Assembly (NCBI GenBank): GCA_017405305.1
Contig: JAFRAT010000009.1
Coordinates: 1 to 64,000, forward strand
Length of the DNA: 64,000 nucleotides
Reading direction: 5' to 3'
Source: Aeriscardovia sp.
GTDB lineage: Bacteria; Actinomycetota; Actinomycetes; Actinomycetales; Bifidobacteriaceae
Position numbers and translations under genes: made by a program. Positions within the stretch are counted from its first letter, which is position 1, and every line of letters begins with the position of its first letter. Shown here piece by piece: positions 34,492 to 44,166 of the stretch. A model generated the notes under the pieces. The model was not told the DNA's origin. It did no database searches and worked only from the letters and a program-made list of their open reading frames with translations.

Positions 34492-34510
34492 TCCTCGCGT
34501 TGGCGCCCGC

Positions 34511-35656
34511 TCAGTTGAGAGCTTCCTTGATACGGTCGAAGAAGCTCCTCTTCGCCTTGATGGGTTGCGACTGCTGGTTGACGGCTTCCGCCGCTGCGTC
34601 GTGGCTCTGTGCAAAGGATTCCAGGGCATCGCGTTGCTGTTGGGTGAGGTTGCGCGGGATTTCGACTTGCAGATGGACCAGCAGGTCACCGCGGTCCTTC
34701 GAATTGATCCTGGTGGCACCCAGACCCTTCATAGTCAGGACGTCGTCCGGCTGGGACCCCTGCGGGATGTCCAGCTGGCGCTCGCCGTCGAATGTCTGCA
34801 GCGGCAGCTGATGACCTAGCGCGGCCCACGTCATGGGAATGCGGATCCAACAGTGGAGATCGTCGCCTTGACGGCTGAAATCCTTGTCGGGCTTGACGGC
34901 TATGTCGACGTACAGGTCGCCGGCTGGACCTCCGCCCTCGCCTACTTCGCCCTGCGAAGCCAGGCGCACACGCATCCCGTCAGACACGCCGGCGGGCACG
35001 GAAATGCTAACGGTGCGCTGTGTGCGGACACGGCCGTGTCCCTGGCACTGCTGACAGGGCTTTTCAATGATGGTGCCGTAGCCCTCGCAGCGCTCGCAGG
35101 GAACGGTTGTCATCATCTGGCCAAGCAAGGTGCGCTGCACTTCCTGGCGGTATCCGGCTCCGTGGCAGATCGGGCACAAAACGGGAGCAGAACCATCGGC
35201 GGAACCGCTACCCTTGCAGGCCTGGCACAGGCCGTATGTCTGGATCTGGATGTTCCGCTGGCATCCGAAGACGGCGTCTTTAAGGGAAATCGTCATCTTC
35301 GTGAGAGAATCGCGGCCTTTCTGCTGACGCGGAACGGGCGACGCTGATCTCCCTTGCGAGAAGCCGCCGGTGAAGAACTGGCTGAAGATGTCCCCAAAAT
35401 CGCCAAAGCCCCGCGCCGTGCCGAATCCGGCCGCGGCGTTGGGGTCGTTGGGGTCGACGCCCTGGTCGTACATCCGGCGCTTCTCCGGGTCCGACAGCAC
35501 GGCGTAGGCGTTGTTGACGTCCTTGAACTTGTCCTCGAACTCAGGGCCAGCGATGTCTGGATGGTACTTGCGCGACATCCGGCGGTACGCCTTCCTGATC
35601 TCGTCCTGCGTCGCCGTCTGGTCAACGCCCAACACCTCGTAATAATCGGTACTCAC
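34511..35656 (-). CDS. dnaJ: chaperone protein DnaJ
   Basis: Hsp40 co-chaperone for DnaK. The 381-aa protein has the J domain with HPD (32-34), the Gly/Phe-rich region (about 75-110), four zinc motifs CQACKGSG, CPICHGAG, CERCEGYG and CQQCQGHG, and the C-terminal substrate-binding domain. GTG 35656 (VSTDYYEVLGV) with GGAGGG upstream is the start; the frame upstream of it is not DnaJ. It follows hrcA by 49 bases, the actinobacterial hrcA-dnaJ2 pair. Confidence 0.95.
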   Translation of the reverse strand: MSTDYYEVLGVDQTATQDEIRKAYRRMSRKYHPDIAGPEFEDKFKDVNNAYAVLSDPEKRRMYDQGVDPNDPNAAAGFGTARGFGDFGDIFSQFFTGGFSQGRSASPVPRQQKGRDSLTKMTISLKDAVFGCQRNIQIQTYGLCQACKGSGSADGSAPVLCPICHGAGYRQEVQRTLLGQMMTTVPCERCEGYGTIIEKPCQQCQGHGRVRTQRTVSISVPAGVSDGMRVRLASQGEVGEGGGPAGDLYVDIAVKPDKDFSRQGDDLHCWIRIPMTWAALGHQLPLQTFDGERQLDIPQGSQPDDVLTMKGLGATRINSKDRGDLLVHLQVEIPRNLTQQQRDALESFAQSHDAAAEAVNQQSQPIKAKRSFFDRIKEALN

Positions 35657-35705
35657 AAACCCTCCATGATAGGGAACCTGCGTTAAAAGGGCACCGCCGG
35701 AGCCG

Positions 35706-36761
35706 TCAGAACCCCTGGCGGGTAACAAAGGACGACAGATACTCCGCCACGGCCTTCACCGCGGCCATAGTCGCTGAATAGTTCATATGGGTCGGTCCGA
35801 TGGAGCCGACAAACGCGAGCAGCCGCTCGTCACCGGCGGAATCGTCGGTGGTGCCCACCCCGTACGCGCTCGACACCACCGACGCGTTGGCCAGCTCTTC
35901 GGAATGCGTCTCCGAGCCGATCGCAACGCCGACGCCGTCCGCGGCGGACGAACGGGACACGGCCGTCATCAAGCGCATGACGACGACCTGCTCCTCCAGC
36001 GCGTCTAGCAGCGGACCCAGATTGCTGACGCCCGTGCCGGCGGTCAGCTGCGAAGATCCGGCGAAGTACATGCCGTCGCCGAGCGTTTCGTCGCTCATTC
36101 GCGACATGACGCGCGAGACCTGCAGCACGAATCCGCGGCAGGAGGAGAACGTTTCATCCGCTGCCATTTGTTCGATGTTTTTCCCGAGCAACGATATAGG
36201 CGCATGGAGGCAGGCCTGGTTCACCGCGTTGATGAAGAGGGAACACTCCTCGTCGCAGGGTGCTGCCTGCGCCAGGAAGGTGCGCTGTTCGACACGACCG
36301 CCGTCGGTAACGAGGATAACCAGGAACATTCCGTTGCCCATCGACACCATCTCAAAGCGCAGGAGACGCGACTGCCCGAGGGCGGGCGACGCAACGACGG
36401 CCACCTGCCCGGTGATCTGGGCCAAGAGCCGCGCAGCGCGGCGCAACGTTTCTTCCAGGCTAACAGACTGGTTGAGAAACGACACGATTCCACGCGCTTG
36501 TGCGGGCGACAGCGGCGCGACCGTCATGAGACGGTCGACGAAGTACCGGTATCCTTTTTCCGTGGGCACCCGCCCGGCGGACGTATGCGGTTCTTCCAGG
36601 TACCCTTCTCCCTCCAGTGCCGCCATGTCGTTGCGGATGGTGGCCGAGCTGACGCGGATCGGGAAGTCCTTGGCGACCGCCGCGGAACCGACCGGCTCAT
36701 GGGTTTCGATGTATTTCTCCACAACAGACCGGAGAACCATTGTGCGTCGTTCCTGCTGCAT
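35706..36761 (-). CDS. hrcA: heat-shock repressor HrcA
   Basis: Repressor of class I heat-shock genes through CIRCE operators. The 351-aa product has the N-terminal winged helix (RVSSATIRNDMAALEGEGYL) with HTSAGRVPTEKGYRYFVD after it, and a long C-terminal dimerisation part. Start ATG 36761 leaves the CIRCE element in the leader, as expected for self-repression; the longer frame to 36848 would place CIRCE inside the gene. AAAGGG and GGTGG lie upstream. Confidence 0.94.
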   Translation of the reverse strand: MQQERRTMVLRSVVEKYIETHEPVGSAAVAKDFPIRVSSATIRNDMAALEGEGYLEEPHTSAGRVPTEKGYRYFVDRLMTVAPLSPAQARGIVSFLNQSVSLEETLRRAARLLAQITGQVAVVASPALGQSRLLRFEMVSMGNGMFLVILVTDGGRVEQRTFLAQAAPCDEECSLFINAVNQACLHAPISLLGKNIEQMAADETFSSCRGFVLQVSRVMSRMSDETLGDGMYFAGSSQLTAGTGVSNLGPLLDALEEQVVVMRLMTAVSRSSAADGVGVAIGSETHSEELANASVVSSAYGVGTTDDSAGDERLLAFVGSIGPTHMNYSATMAAVKAVAEYLSSFVTRQGF

Positions 36762-36790
36762 GTCCACCGCCCTTTCCGTTCTGCTCCTTT

Positions 36791-36817
36791 TTAGCACTCC
36801 GGAACCGCGAGTGCTAC
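36791..36817 (-). promoter_or_regulatory. CIRCE operator (HrcA-binding site)
   Basis: Inverted repeat TTAGCACTC - 9 bases - GAGTGCTAC (8 of 9 positions paired), matching the CIRCE consensus. It lies 30 bases upstream of hrcA and should make the hrcA-dnaJ operon self-repressed and heat-inducible. Confidence 0.93.
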
Positions 36818-37114
36818 CGCGGTGGGCTTTGTTCCGCATACAGCACAACCGAGGTAGTTCCCGGGCTTCTGCGCGCCGGTTCCGCCGAGCAGGCGGGAAT
36901 GCTGGCCTTCCCTCCGGACTGGTCTAGGGAGAGAGCGTCGCCGTAGGCGCAGCAATTTCCCCGAAAACGCCCGGATTCTACTCTTGGAAGACGATTCTGG
37001 GCGTCAGGACGAAGGCCTACGATGGAACCGCTGTTGCAGGTGCCGGAGCGATTGACGCAACGATGTGCCGCGGGAGCCGCCCGGCACGCTTTCTACACAA
37101 CGGAAGGAACGATC

Positions 37115-39226
37115 ATGAGCGATTTCACTTGGTCCGATCTGGACAAGCGCGCCGTCGGCATGGCGAAGGCGCTGTCCGCGGACGCAGTCGAGCACGCCGG
37201 CCACGGGCACCCGGGTTCGCCGATTTCCCTCGCCCCTATCGCCTATATCCTGTACCAGCACTTCCTCAGGCACGATCCCAACGATCCGAACTGGGAAGGC
37301 CGCGACCGTTTCATCCTCTCCGGTGGCCACGCGTCCCTGACGCAGTATGTGCAGCTGTATTTCTCCGGATACGGCTTGACTCTAGACGACCTCAAGAACT
37401 TCCGCACCTTCAATACCCGCACCCCGGGCCACCCGGAGTACGGCCTGACGCCAGGCGTCGAGATGACCACGGGTCCCCTGGGCCAGGGCGTCGCCACGGC
37501 CGTCGGTTTCGCTTGCGGTCAGCGATACCAGCGTGGTCTGCTCGACCCGGACGCCCCTGCCGGGACCTCCCCGTTCGACCACCGCGTCTGGACTATCTGC
37601 GGCGAGGGGGACATGGAGGAAGGCGTTAGTTCCGAAGCCAGCGCGCTCGCGGGCATCCAGAAGCTTGGCAACCTCTTCGTCATCTTCGACGCCAATCACA
37701 TCCAAATCGAAGGCGACACCCGGATTGCCCTGAGCGAGGACATCCTCCAGCGCTACGAGTCCTACGGCTGGTACACAGACGAAGTCAGCTTTGTCCAGCC
37801 GGACGGATCCTACAAGGAGGACGCTGAGGGACTTGCCGCCGCCCTGGAGAAGGCCGAGGCTGTCACCGACAAGCCGCACTTCATCAAGGTCGACACCCTG
37901 ATGGCCTGGCCGACGCCGGGAAAGACCAACAACGAGTCCGCCCACGGCTCCGCGCTAGGCGCCGAAGCGGTCGCCGGCCTGAAGAAGGCGCTGGGATTCG
38001 ATCCGGACAAAAGCTTCCAGATCGACGGTGCCGCTCTCGCCCACGCCCGCGAGGTCGCTACCCGCGGCCTCGCCGCTCACCAGGAGTGGGAAGAGGCCTA
38101 CGAAGCCTGGGCAACAGCCCACCCGGACAAACTCGCTCTGCACGACCGCCTGAAAGCGCACCGCCTGCCAGATGGCTTCGACGACGCCATTGACGCCCTG
38201 GAAGCCAGTTTCAAGCCCAGTGACAAGGTCGCCACCCGCAATTCCTCCGGCGAAACGCTCAACGCCATTGCCGCCGTCCTGCCGGAATTGTGGGGCGGCT
38301 CCGCCGACCTCGCCGGCTCCAACAAAACAACGATCGAGGGCGCCGCGTCGTTCCTGCCTGCCGGCGACGAGACGCGCACCTGGCCGAACGCCAGCACCCA
38401 CGGCCGTGTCATTCACTTTGGCGTCCGCGAGTTCGCTATGGGCTGCTTGACCAACGGCATCCTCCTGGGTTCCGACACTCGTCCGTTCGGCGGCACTTTC
38501 TTCCAGTTCTCCGACTACGAACGCCCGGCCGTCCGCCTCGCCGCGCTGATGGACATCCCGAACCTCTTCATCTGGACGCACGACTCCGTCGCCCTAGGCG
38601 AGGACGGCCCAACGCACCAGCCCATCGAGCACCTGGCGGCCATGCGCGCTATCCCGAACCTCGAGGTCGTCCGCCCGGCAGACGAATACGAGACCGCCGA
38701 AGCCTACCGCTGGTTCTTCGAAAAGGAGAACACGCATCCGACGGCGATGATCCTCACCCGCCAAAACGTCCCGGCCCTGGTGGAGACAGCTCAGCTGGCC
38801 CGCAAAGGCGTGCGCCGCGGCGCCTACGTGCTCCTCGAACCGGAAGATTCCCTCGACGTCATCCTCATGGCAAGCGGATCCGAGGTCCAGCTGGCGCTCG
38901 CCGCTGCCGACGAGCTGGCGGGAATGAACATTGGTGTCCGCGTCGTCTCCGTGCCGTGCCTGGAATGGTTCGAGGAACAGGACAAAGAGTACCGCGAGAC
39001 GATTCTGCCGAAGTCCGTGAAGGCCCGTGTTTCCGTCGAAGCTGGCTTGGCGATGCCCTGGTACAAGTACCTCGGCGAGTTTGGTCGTCCGGTGTCCATT
39101 GAACGCTTCGGTCTGCAAGGTTCCGGCTGCGAGAACATGCGCAAGTTGGGCATGACCACGCAGCACGTCGTCGATGCCGCCCTGGCTTCCCTCTCCGACG
39201 TCGCCGATGTCTACGGCGAGGACTGA
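37115..39226 (+). CDS. tkt: transketolase
   Basis: Thiamine-diphosphate enzyme exchanging two-carbon units between sugar phosphates. The 703-aa protein shows GHGHPGSP near the N-terminus, the cofactor-binding CGEGDMEEGVSSEA with DANH, the active-site stretch STHGRVIHFGVREFAMG, and THDSVALGEDGPTHQP. GGAAGGA precedes ATG 37115. With tal it rearranges hexose to pentose phosphates for phosphoketolase in bifidobacterial metabolism. The 353-base gap to hrcA (36762-37114) holds CIRCE and an unassigned leader. Confidence 0.97.
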   Translation: MSDFTWSDLDKRAVGMAKALSADAVEHAGHGHPGSPISLAPIAYILYQHFLRHDPNDPNWEGRDRFILSGGHASLTQYVQLYFSGYGLTLDDLKNFRTFNTRTPGHPEYGLTPGVEMTTGPLGQGVATAVGFACGQRYQRGLLDPDAPAGTSPFDHRVWTICGEGDMEEGVSSEASALAGIQKLGNLFVIFDANHIQIEGDTRIALSEDILQRYESYGWYTDEVSFVQPDGSYKEDAEGLAAALEKAEAVTDKPHFIKVDTLMAWPTPGKTNNESAHGSALGAEAVAGLKKALGFDPDKSFQIDGAALAHAREVATRGLAAHQEWEEAYEAWATAHPDKLALHDRLKAHRLPDGFDDAIDALEASFKPSDKVATRNSSGETLNAIAAVLPELWGGSADLAGSNKTTIEGAASFLPAGDETRTWPNASTHGRVIHFGVREFAMGCLTNGILLGSDTRPFGGTFFQFSDYERPAVRLAALMDIPNLFIWTHDSVALGEDGPTHQPIEHLAAMRAIPNLEVVRPADEYETAEAYRWFFEKENTHPTAMILTRQNVPALVETAQLARKGVRRGAYVLLEPEDSLDVILMASGSEVQLALAAADELAGMNIGVRVVSVPCLEWFEEQDKEYRETILPKSVKARVSVEAGLAMPWYKYLGEFGRPVSIERFGLQGSGCENMRKLGMTTQHVVDAALASLSDVADVYGED

Positions 39227-39295
39227 CCAGCCTGGATGCCGCCTGTCCAACGAAAAACGCATTCGCTAACACCCCTGCTATTAAAGGAGAAAACA

Positions 39296-40405
39296 ATGGC
39301 TGAGAACGCCAACACCCAACGCGTGAGCGATAACGGCGTGTCCATCTGGCTCGATGACCTGAGTCGTACCCGCATCACGTCCGGCAACCTCAAGGAGCTC
39401 ATCGACGGCTATAACGTCGTCGGCGTCACCACCAACCCGTCCATCTTCCAGAAGGCCCTCCACCAAATTGGCCCTTACGACAAGCAACTCAAGCAGCTCG
39501 GCCGCGTGACCGTCGACACCGCTGTGCGGGAGCTGACCACTACCGACGTGCGCGACGCCGCCGATATCTTCCACAATGTTGCCGAGAAGTCCGACTGGGT
39601 CAACGGCCGCGTCTCCATCGAGGTCGACCCGCGCCTCGCCCACGACACAGAGAAGACCAAGGAGCAGGCCGAGCTGCTGTGGAAAACCGTCAACCGCCCG
39701 AACGCCATGATCAAGATCCCGGCAACCCTCGAAGGCCTGCCGGCCATCACCGCGACACTAGCCAAGGGCATCTCCGTCAACGTGACGCTTATCTTCTCCA
39801 TCGAGCGCTACTCGCAGGTCATTGACGCCTACCTCGACGGTATGACCCAGGCTATGAGCAATGGCCATGATATGAGCAAGATGGCATCCGTCGCTTCTTT
39901 CTTCGTGTCCCGCGTCGACACCGCCGTTGACAAACTCCTTGAAAAGAACGGCTCCGCCGAAGCCAAGGCTCTGGAAGGAAAGGCAGCCGTGGCCAACGCC
40001 TGCCTGGCTTACAAGCTCTTCCTCGACAAGTTCGGCAGCGATCCGCGCTGGGTAGAACTAGAGGAGCACGGCGCGCACGTCCAGCGACCGCTGTGGGCTT
40101 CCACCAGCACGAAGAACCCGAACTACTCCGATTGTCTTTACGTCGACGCGCTCGTCGCCGAGAACGTCGTCAACACCATGCCGGAGAAGACCCTCATGGC
40201 CGTCGCGGCGCACGGCGACGGAAAACCAACCATCAAGGGTGCTTTTGAGGAAAGTCAGGAGATCATCGACAGACTCGCTGGCCTCGGTATCAGGATGACC
40301 GACGTGACCGACCAGCTCGAAGCAGACGGCGTCGCCAAGTTCATCACGTCTTGGGACAGCGTGCTCGCCGATGTCCAGGCTGGCATCGACCGCGTGAACG
40401 CCTGA
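39296..40405 (+). CDS. tal: transaldolase
   Basis: Transfers dihydroxyacetone units between sugar phosphates. The 369-aa protein has TTNPSIFQKAL near residue 45, the Schiff-base lysine in MIKIPATLEGLPAI, and the actinobacterial-type C-terminus with STSTKNPNYSD. AAGGAG precedes ATG 39296 by 6 bases. It lies 69 bases after tkt, so the two are probably one operon and form the core of the shunt. Confidence 0.97.
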   Translation: MAENANTQRVSDNGVSIWLDDLSRTRITSGNLKELIDGYNVVGVTTNPSIFQKALHQIGPYDKQLKQLGRVTVDTAVRELTTTDVRDAADIFHNVAEKSDWVNGRVSIEVDPRLAHDTEKTKEQAELLWKTVNRPNAMIKIPATLEGLPAITATLAKGISVNVTLIFSIERYSQVIDAYLDGMTQAMSNGHDMSKMASVASFFVSRVDTAVDKLLEKNGSAEAKALEGKAAVANACLAYKLFLDKFGSDPRWVELEEHGAHVQRPLWASTSTKNPNYSDCLYVDALVAENVVNTMPEKTLMAVAAHGDGKPTIKGAFEESQEIIDRLAGLGIRMTDVTDQLEADGVAKFITSWDSVLADVQAGIDRVNA

Positions 40406-40441
40406 TAAACAGTAAGACCCGGCCCAGCAGCCGCACCGACG

Positions 40442-40481
40442 AAGGGGAGGAGGCGATCGCAATGGACCGTCCCCTCCCCTT
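40442..40481 (+). terminator. possible terminator of tkt-tal
   Basis: AAGGGGAGG (40442-40450) pairs with CCTCCCCTT (40473-40481), a 9-bp stem with a 22-base loop, 36 bases after the tal stop; followed by GCGTGTTAT without a clear T run. The remaining 40482-40590 shows nothing. Confidence 0.45.
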
Positions 40482-40590
40482 GCGTGTTATACCCGTCGAT
40501 ATGCTGACGATCCTACGCGCAAAGCCTTTATTCGCTTCACGACAACACGCTTTGCCGCCTATCAGGATCGCCCAAGACCGTTTCTCCGTT

Positions 40591-40854
40591 TCAGGCAGCG
40601 AAGCCGAACCGGGCCAGCAGACCCAAAGCGATGATAACGGCGACCCACACGAGGGCGACGATAACGGTCAGACGGTTCAAGTTCTTCTCCGCGACTCCGG
40701 ACGTGCCGGCGTTGCCGCCGATGCCGCCGCCGAACATGTCGGAAATGCCGCCGCCCTTGCCTTTGTGCATTAGGATAAGCAATGTGAGCAGAATGCTCGC
40801 TATCACGACGATGACATCCAGCACAATAACGAGCGCCTTCAACTCGACCTCCAT
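40591..40854 (-). CDS. secG: preprotein translocase subunit SecG
   Basis: Small membrane subunit of SecYEG. The 87-aa protein has two membrane segments (about 6-25 and 61-80) around LHKGKGGG-like MHKGKGGGISDMFGGG and GVAEKNLNR, the SecG pattern. ATG 40854 is taken; a TTG at 40842 has GGAGG 5 bases upstream and would give an 83-aa form. TATACT at 40882-40887 (minus) may be its -10 box. It ends the pgk-tpiA-secG run. Confidence 0.92.
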   Translation of the reverse strand: MEVELKALVIVLDVIVVIASILLTLLILMHKGKGGGISDMFGGGIGGNAGTSGVAEKNLNRLTVIVALVWVAVIIALGLLARFGFAA

Positions 40855-40980
40855 TAGTTTCGACGACTCTCTTCCCGCTCCAGTATACCGCCGTCGGCTG
40901 CGACGTCTGACTCTGGACCGCGCAAAAGGACAGGCGGACGTCAATTACGGCGGTCGCACGAGGCGCATGCCGCCATGATT

Positions 40981-41790
40981 TCAGCGTCCATCTCGTGCGA
41001 CCGCCGCGAGCGTGACGATTCCGGCGATCTTGGCGAACTCATCCGGCTTGAGGGCGGCTCCGCCGATAAGGAAACCATCGACGTCGGCCCCCTGCATCAG
41101 GCTCTCCGCGTTGTTGGAGTTGACGGACCCGCCATACAGAATCCTGACGACGCCGGCTACAGCTTCGCCGTAACGATCGCGGAAATGCTGGCGGATGGCG
41201 GCTGCGGCGTTCTGCGCGGTCTTCGGCGTCGCGCTCATGCCGCCGCCGATGGCCCACACCGGCTCATATGCGATGAGCAAACGGGACGCCTCCGCATCCG
41301 ACAAGTCGCGTGTCACGTCGCTCACCTGTCCCACGGCGTACTCCAGCTCGATGCCCTGGGACCGTTCTGACAGGGACTCGCCGACGCAGAGGATCGGCTG
41401 CATTCCCGCCGCCAGGACGGCGCGAACCTTGTCGACAAGGTCTACGTCGTCCTCGGGATGGTACTTGCGGCGCTCGGAATGCCCGACGATGACGTAGGAG
41501 CATCCCAGGCGCTGCAGCATGCGCGCGGAGATGTCCCCGGTGAACGCGCCACCGGAAATGGCCGAAACGTTCTGCGCGCCGACCTTAACCCGCATCCGCT
41601 CTGCCTGCAGCAGAACCTGCACGCTGCGGATGCTGGTGTAGGGAGGCATGATGGCTATCTCGGCGCTGGAATCGTAGTCATACCGGGCGTCATGCAGCAG
41701 CCAGGACAGCCTCTGTACGAAACCGGCCGCTTCAACGTGGTCGAGGTTCATCTTCCAGTTTCCGGCGACCAGCGGAGTCCTTCGGCTCAT
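40981..41790 (-). CDS. tpiA: triosephosphate isomerase
   Basis: Interconverts dihydroxyacetone phosphate and glyceraldehyde 3-phosphate. The 269-aa protein shows the catalytic Lys in AGNWKMN, His in VIVGHSERR, Glu in AYEPVWAIG, and the phosphate loop YGGSVNSNN. GGGGG precedes ATG 41790; the upstream frame to 42150 overlaps pgk and is not TPI. It is 19 bases after pgk. Confidence 0.97.
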   Translation of the reverse strand: MSRRTPLVAGNWKMNLDHVEAAGFVQRLSWLLHDARYDYDSSAEIAIMPPYTSIRSVQVLLQAERMRVKVGAQNVSAISGGAFTGDISARMLQRLGCSYVIVGHSERRKYHPEDDVDLVDKVRAVLAAGMQPILCVGESLSERSQGIELEYAVGQVSDVTRDLSDAEASRLLIAYEPVWAIGGGMSATPKTAQNAAAAIRQHFRDRYGEAVAGVVRILYGGSVNSNNAESLMQGADVDGFLIGGAALKPDEFAKIAGIVTLAAVARDGR

Positions 41791-41809
41791 ACGCACCCCC
41801 TCGACGCGG

Positions 41810-43006
41810 TCATTCCAGGACAGACAGGCCCGGCAGCGGCTTGTCTTCCAGGAATTCGAGGGACGCGCCGCCGCCCGTGGAAATATGGGAGAACTCGGTG
41901 TCGGCGAAGCCAAGACTGCGTACGGCCGATGCCGAATCTCCACCGCCGATGATGGTGAATGCGCCGTCCTTCGTCGCCTGCGCCACGGCATCGGCGACGG
42001 CCTTTGTACCCTGGGAGAAACGCGGGAACTCGAACACGCCGGTCGGCCCGTTCCAGAAGACGGTCTTCGAGCCGCGGATGCTGTCGGCGAACAGCTCGCG
42101 AGTACGCGGGCCGATGTCCATACCCATCCTGTTAGCCGGCATAGCGCCAACTGGAACGGCCAGCGCGTCGGCGTCGGCTGCGAAACGGTCAGCGACGATG
42201 ACGTCGACCGGCAGTAGGAGCTCCACTCCCCGTTCCTGCGCTGTCCGCATGTAACCGGCGGCGACGCCGACCATGTCCGGTTCCAGCAAGGAGGTACCGA
42301 CCTCGTAGCCCTTCGCCTTGAGGAAGGTGTAACTCATGCCGCCGCCGATAAGCAGACGGTCCGCTTTGCCTAGCAGGTTGCGGATGACGCCCAGTTTGTC
42401 GGAGACCTTGGCGCCGCCCAGAACGACGGTGAACGGCCTGTCCGGGTTGTCCGTGGCACGGCTCAGATTTGCCACTTCTTTCTGGATGAGCAGGCCAGCG
42501 GCGTTGGGTAGAAGCTTGGCGATATCGTAGTCGGATCCCTGCGCGCGATGGACGACGCCGAAGCCGTCGGAGACGAAGATGTCGCCCAGGCGGGCGATCT
42601 TCGCTGCGTAGGCCGACCTCACAGTCTCGTCTTTGCTGGTCTCCTCCGGGTTGAAACGGACGTTCTCCAGTACGATGACGTCGCCGTCCTGCATGTCTGA
42701 CACCAGGCGTCGTGCGTCGGAGCCATAGGTGTCCTTCGCCAGCGTGACCGGACAGCCCATCAGCTCGCTCAGGCGGCGGGCCACCGGCGCCAGGCTCAGC
42801 TCTGGGACGACGGTGCCCTTCGGACGGCCAAGATGGGCCAGGATAACGACTTTCGCGCCGCGCCGGCGCAGCTCCTCCAAGGTCGGCAACGCCGCGCGGA
42901 TTCGGCCGTCGTCGATGATGGCGCCGTCCTTCAGTGGGACGTTGAAATCGCACCGCACCAGAACGCGCTTGCCGCGCACATCATCCAGGTTTTCCATCGT
43001 TCGCAT
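41810..43006 (-). CDS. pgk: phosphoglycerate kinase
   Basis: ATP-forming step of lower glycolysis. The 398-aa product has RVLVRCDFNVPLKDG, the substrate-binding ILAHLGRPKG, LENVRFNPEE, VLGGAKVSDKLGV and the nucleotide part FWNGPTGVFE with GGGDSASAV. AAAGGGG precedes ATG 43006. No gap (glyceraldehyde-3-phosphate dehydrogenase) gene lies before it, although many actinobacteria have it between whiA and pgk. Confidence 0.97.
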   Translation of the reverse strand: MRTMENLDDVRGKRVLVRCDFNVPLKDGAIIDDGRIRAALPTLEELRRRGAKVVILAHLGRPKGTVVPELSLAPVARRLSELMGCPVTLAKDTYGSDARRLVSDMQDGDVIVLENVRFNPEETSKDETVRSAYAAKIARLGDIFVSDGFGVVHRAQGSDYDIAKLLPNAAGLLIQKEVANLSRATDNPDRPFTVVLGGAKVSDKLGVIRNLLGKADRLLIGGGMSYTFLKAKGYEVGTSLLEPDMVGVAAGYMRTAQERGVELLLPVDVIVADRFAADADALAVPVGAMPANRMGMDIGPRTRELFADSIRGSKTVFWNGPTGVFEFPRFSQGTKAVADAVAQATKDGAFTIIGGGDSASAVRSLGFADTEFSHISTGGGASLEFLEDKPLPGLSVLE

Positions 43007-43046
43007 CGCGAACCCCTTTCACGTTTGCCCACGCGTAGGAATGGCA

Positions 43047-44018
43047 TTACTTGTCGCGTGTGCCTCCGTTATTTTGCTGTTGCTCCACCTCGGCGCGTTC
43101 CGACAACTGGAACAGGCGCCGGATGCGACCTGCGATGGCGTCCTTGGTGATAGGCGGATCCGCCAGCTTTCCCAGTTCTTCCAGGCTAGCATCCGGGTAG
43201 TCCAGGCGCAGCTGGCCGGCGGCACGCAGGTTTTCCGGTATGCCGTCGCCGAGAACCTCGAACGCGTGCTTGACCTTCGCGATCGCTTCCACGGCTGCCT
43301 TGGCGCTGCGACGCATATTGGCGTCGTCGAAGTTGACGAGTCGGTTGACCTTGCCGCGGGCTTCGCCATTCATGCGTTTGCCGCTCCATTCGCGGCTGGT
43401 CCGCTCTGCGCCTAGAAGCAGCAGCATTTTCTCGACCAGGTCCGGGTCGCGCAGGACAATCCGTTGCGTGTTCTTCGCCTGGCGGATGTTCGCAGTGATC
43501 TTCAGGCGTTTAGCGGCGCGGGCGAGGTCGGAGGCGGCGTCGTAGCCAGGGCACACGATTTCCAGCAGGCTGGACGCACCTGGGTCGGACAGTGTGCCGT
43601 GGGCCAGGAAAGCGCCGCGCCAAGCTGCCTTCGCCTGTGCCAGATCGCCGTCGACTATATCCACAGGCAGGCCCCTAACCGGTCGCTTCTGGCGGTTGAG
43701 CAGACCCGTCTGTAGAGCCAGAGCGCCGCCTTGGCGCAGCACGCGGACGGAATAGCGCGTGACGCCCATGCCCGCGCCTATTGGCTGGCGGCGGACCTCC
43801 AGCAGATCGGCGTCGTCGCCGTACACGGTTTCGATCGCGTCCTTCAGCCACTGCGCGGCATGACGGTTATCGAACTGTGCCTCGATAACAATGTGTTTCC
43901 GGATCAAATGAAGGCCGCCACCGAAGCGGATCATGGTTGCCGCCTGCGCCTTCTTGACGGCAGCTGGTTCGTTGCCGATCGCAGCGAGCTCATCTTTGAC
44001 ATCATCCAACAGCGTCAC
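43047..44018 (-). CDS. whiA: DNA-binding sporulation/division regulator WhiA
   Basis: The 323-aa protein has the degenerate LAGLIDADG homing-endonuclease domain in the first two thirds and a C-terminal helix-turn-helix ([22 protein letters not shown]). In Streptomyces WhiA controls division genes; in non-sporulating relatives it is linked to division and cell-cycle timing. GTG 44018 has GGGAGGG 8 bases upstream, whereas ATG 44024 would sit only 2 bases from it, so GTG is preferred. It follows the conserved rapZ-yvcK-whiA order. Confidence 0.93.
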   Translation of the reverse strand: MTLLDDVKDELAAIGNEPAAVKKAQAATMIRFGGGLHLIRKHIVIEAQFDNRHAAQWLKDAIETVYGDDADLLEVRRQPIGAGMGVTRYSVRVLRQGGALALQTGLLNRQKRPVRGLPVDIVDGDLAQAKAAWRGAFLAHGTLSDPGASSLLEIVCPGYDAASDLARAAKRLKITANIRQAKNTQRIVLRDPDLVEKMLLLLGAERTSREWSGKRMNGEARGKVNRLVNFDDANMRRSAKAAVEAIAKVKHAFEVLGDGIPENLRAAGQLRLDYPDASLEELGKLADPPITKDAIAGRIRRLFQLSERAEVEQQQNNGGTRDK

Positions 44019-44166
44019 TTCCATGCCCTCCCTAACGCGCCAGAAACGATATGAATGCCGCGGCGTTCCCTCCCGTTTCGCACCGCGGCCGACGCTCCTT
44101 CAAGCACTCATAGACTAATGGCGCGAGCCGACATTCCTGGCGTGCGAAAAAGGGCTGCGGGAACTG

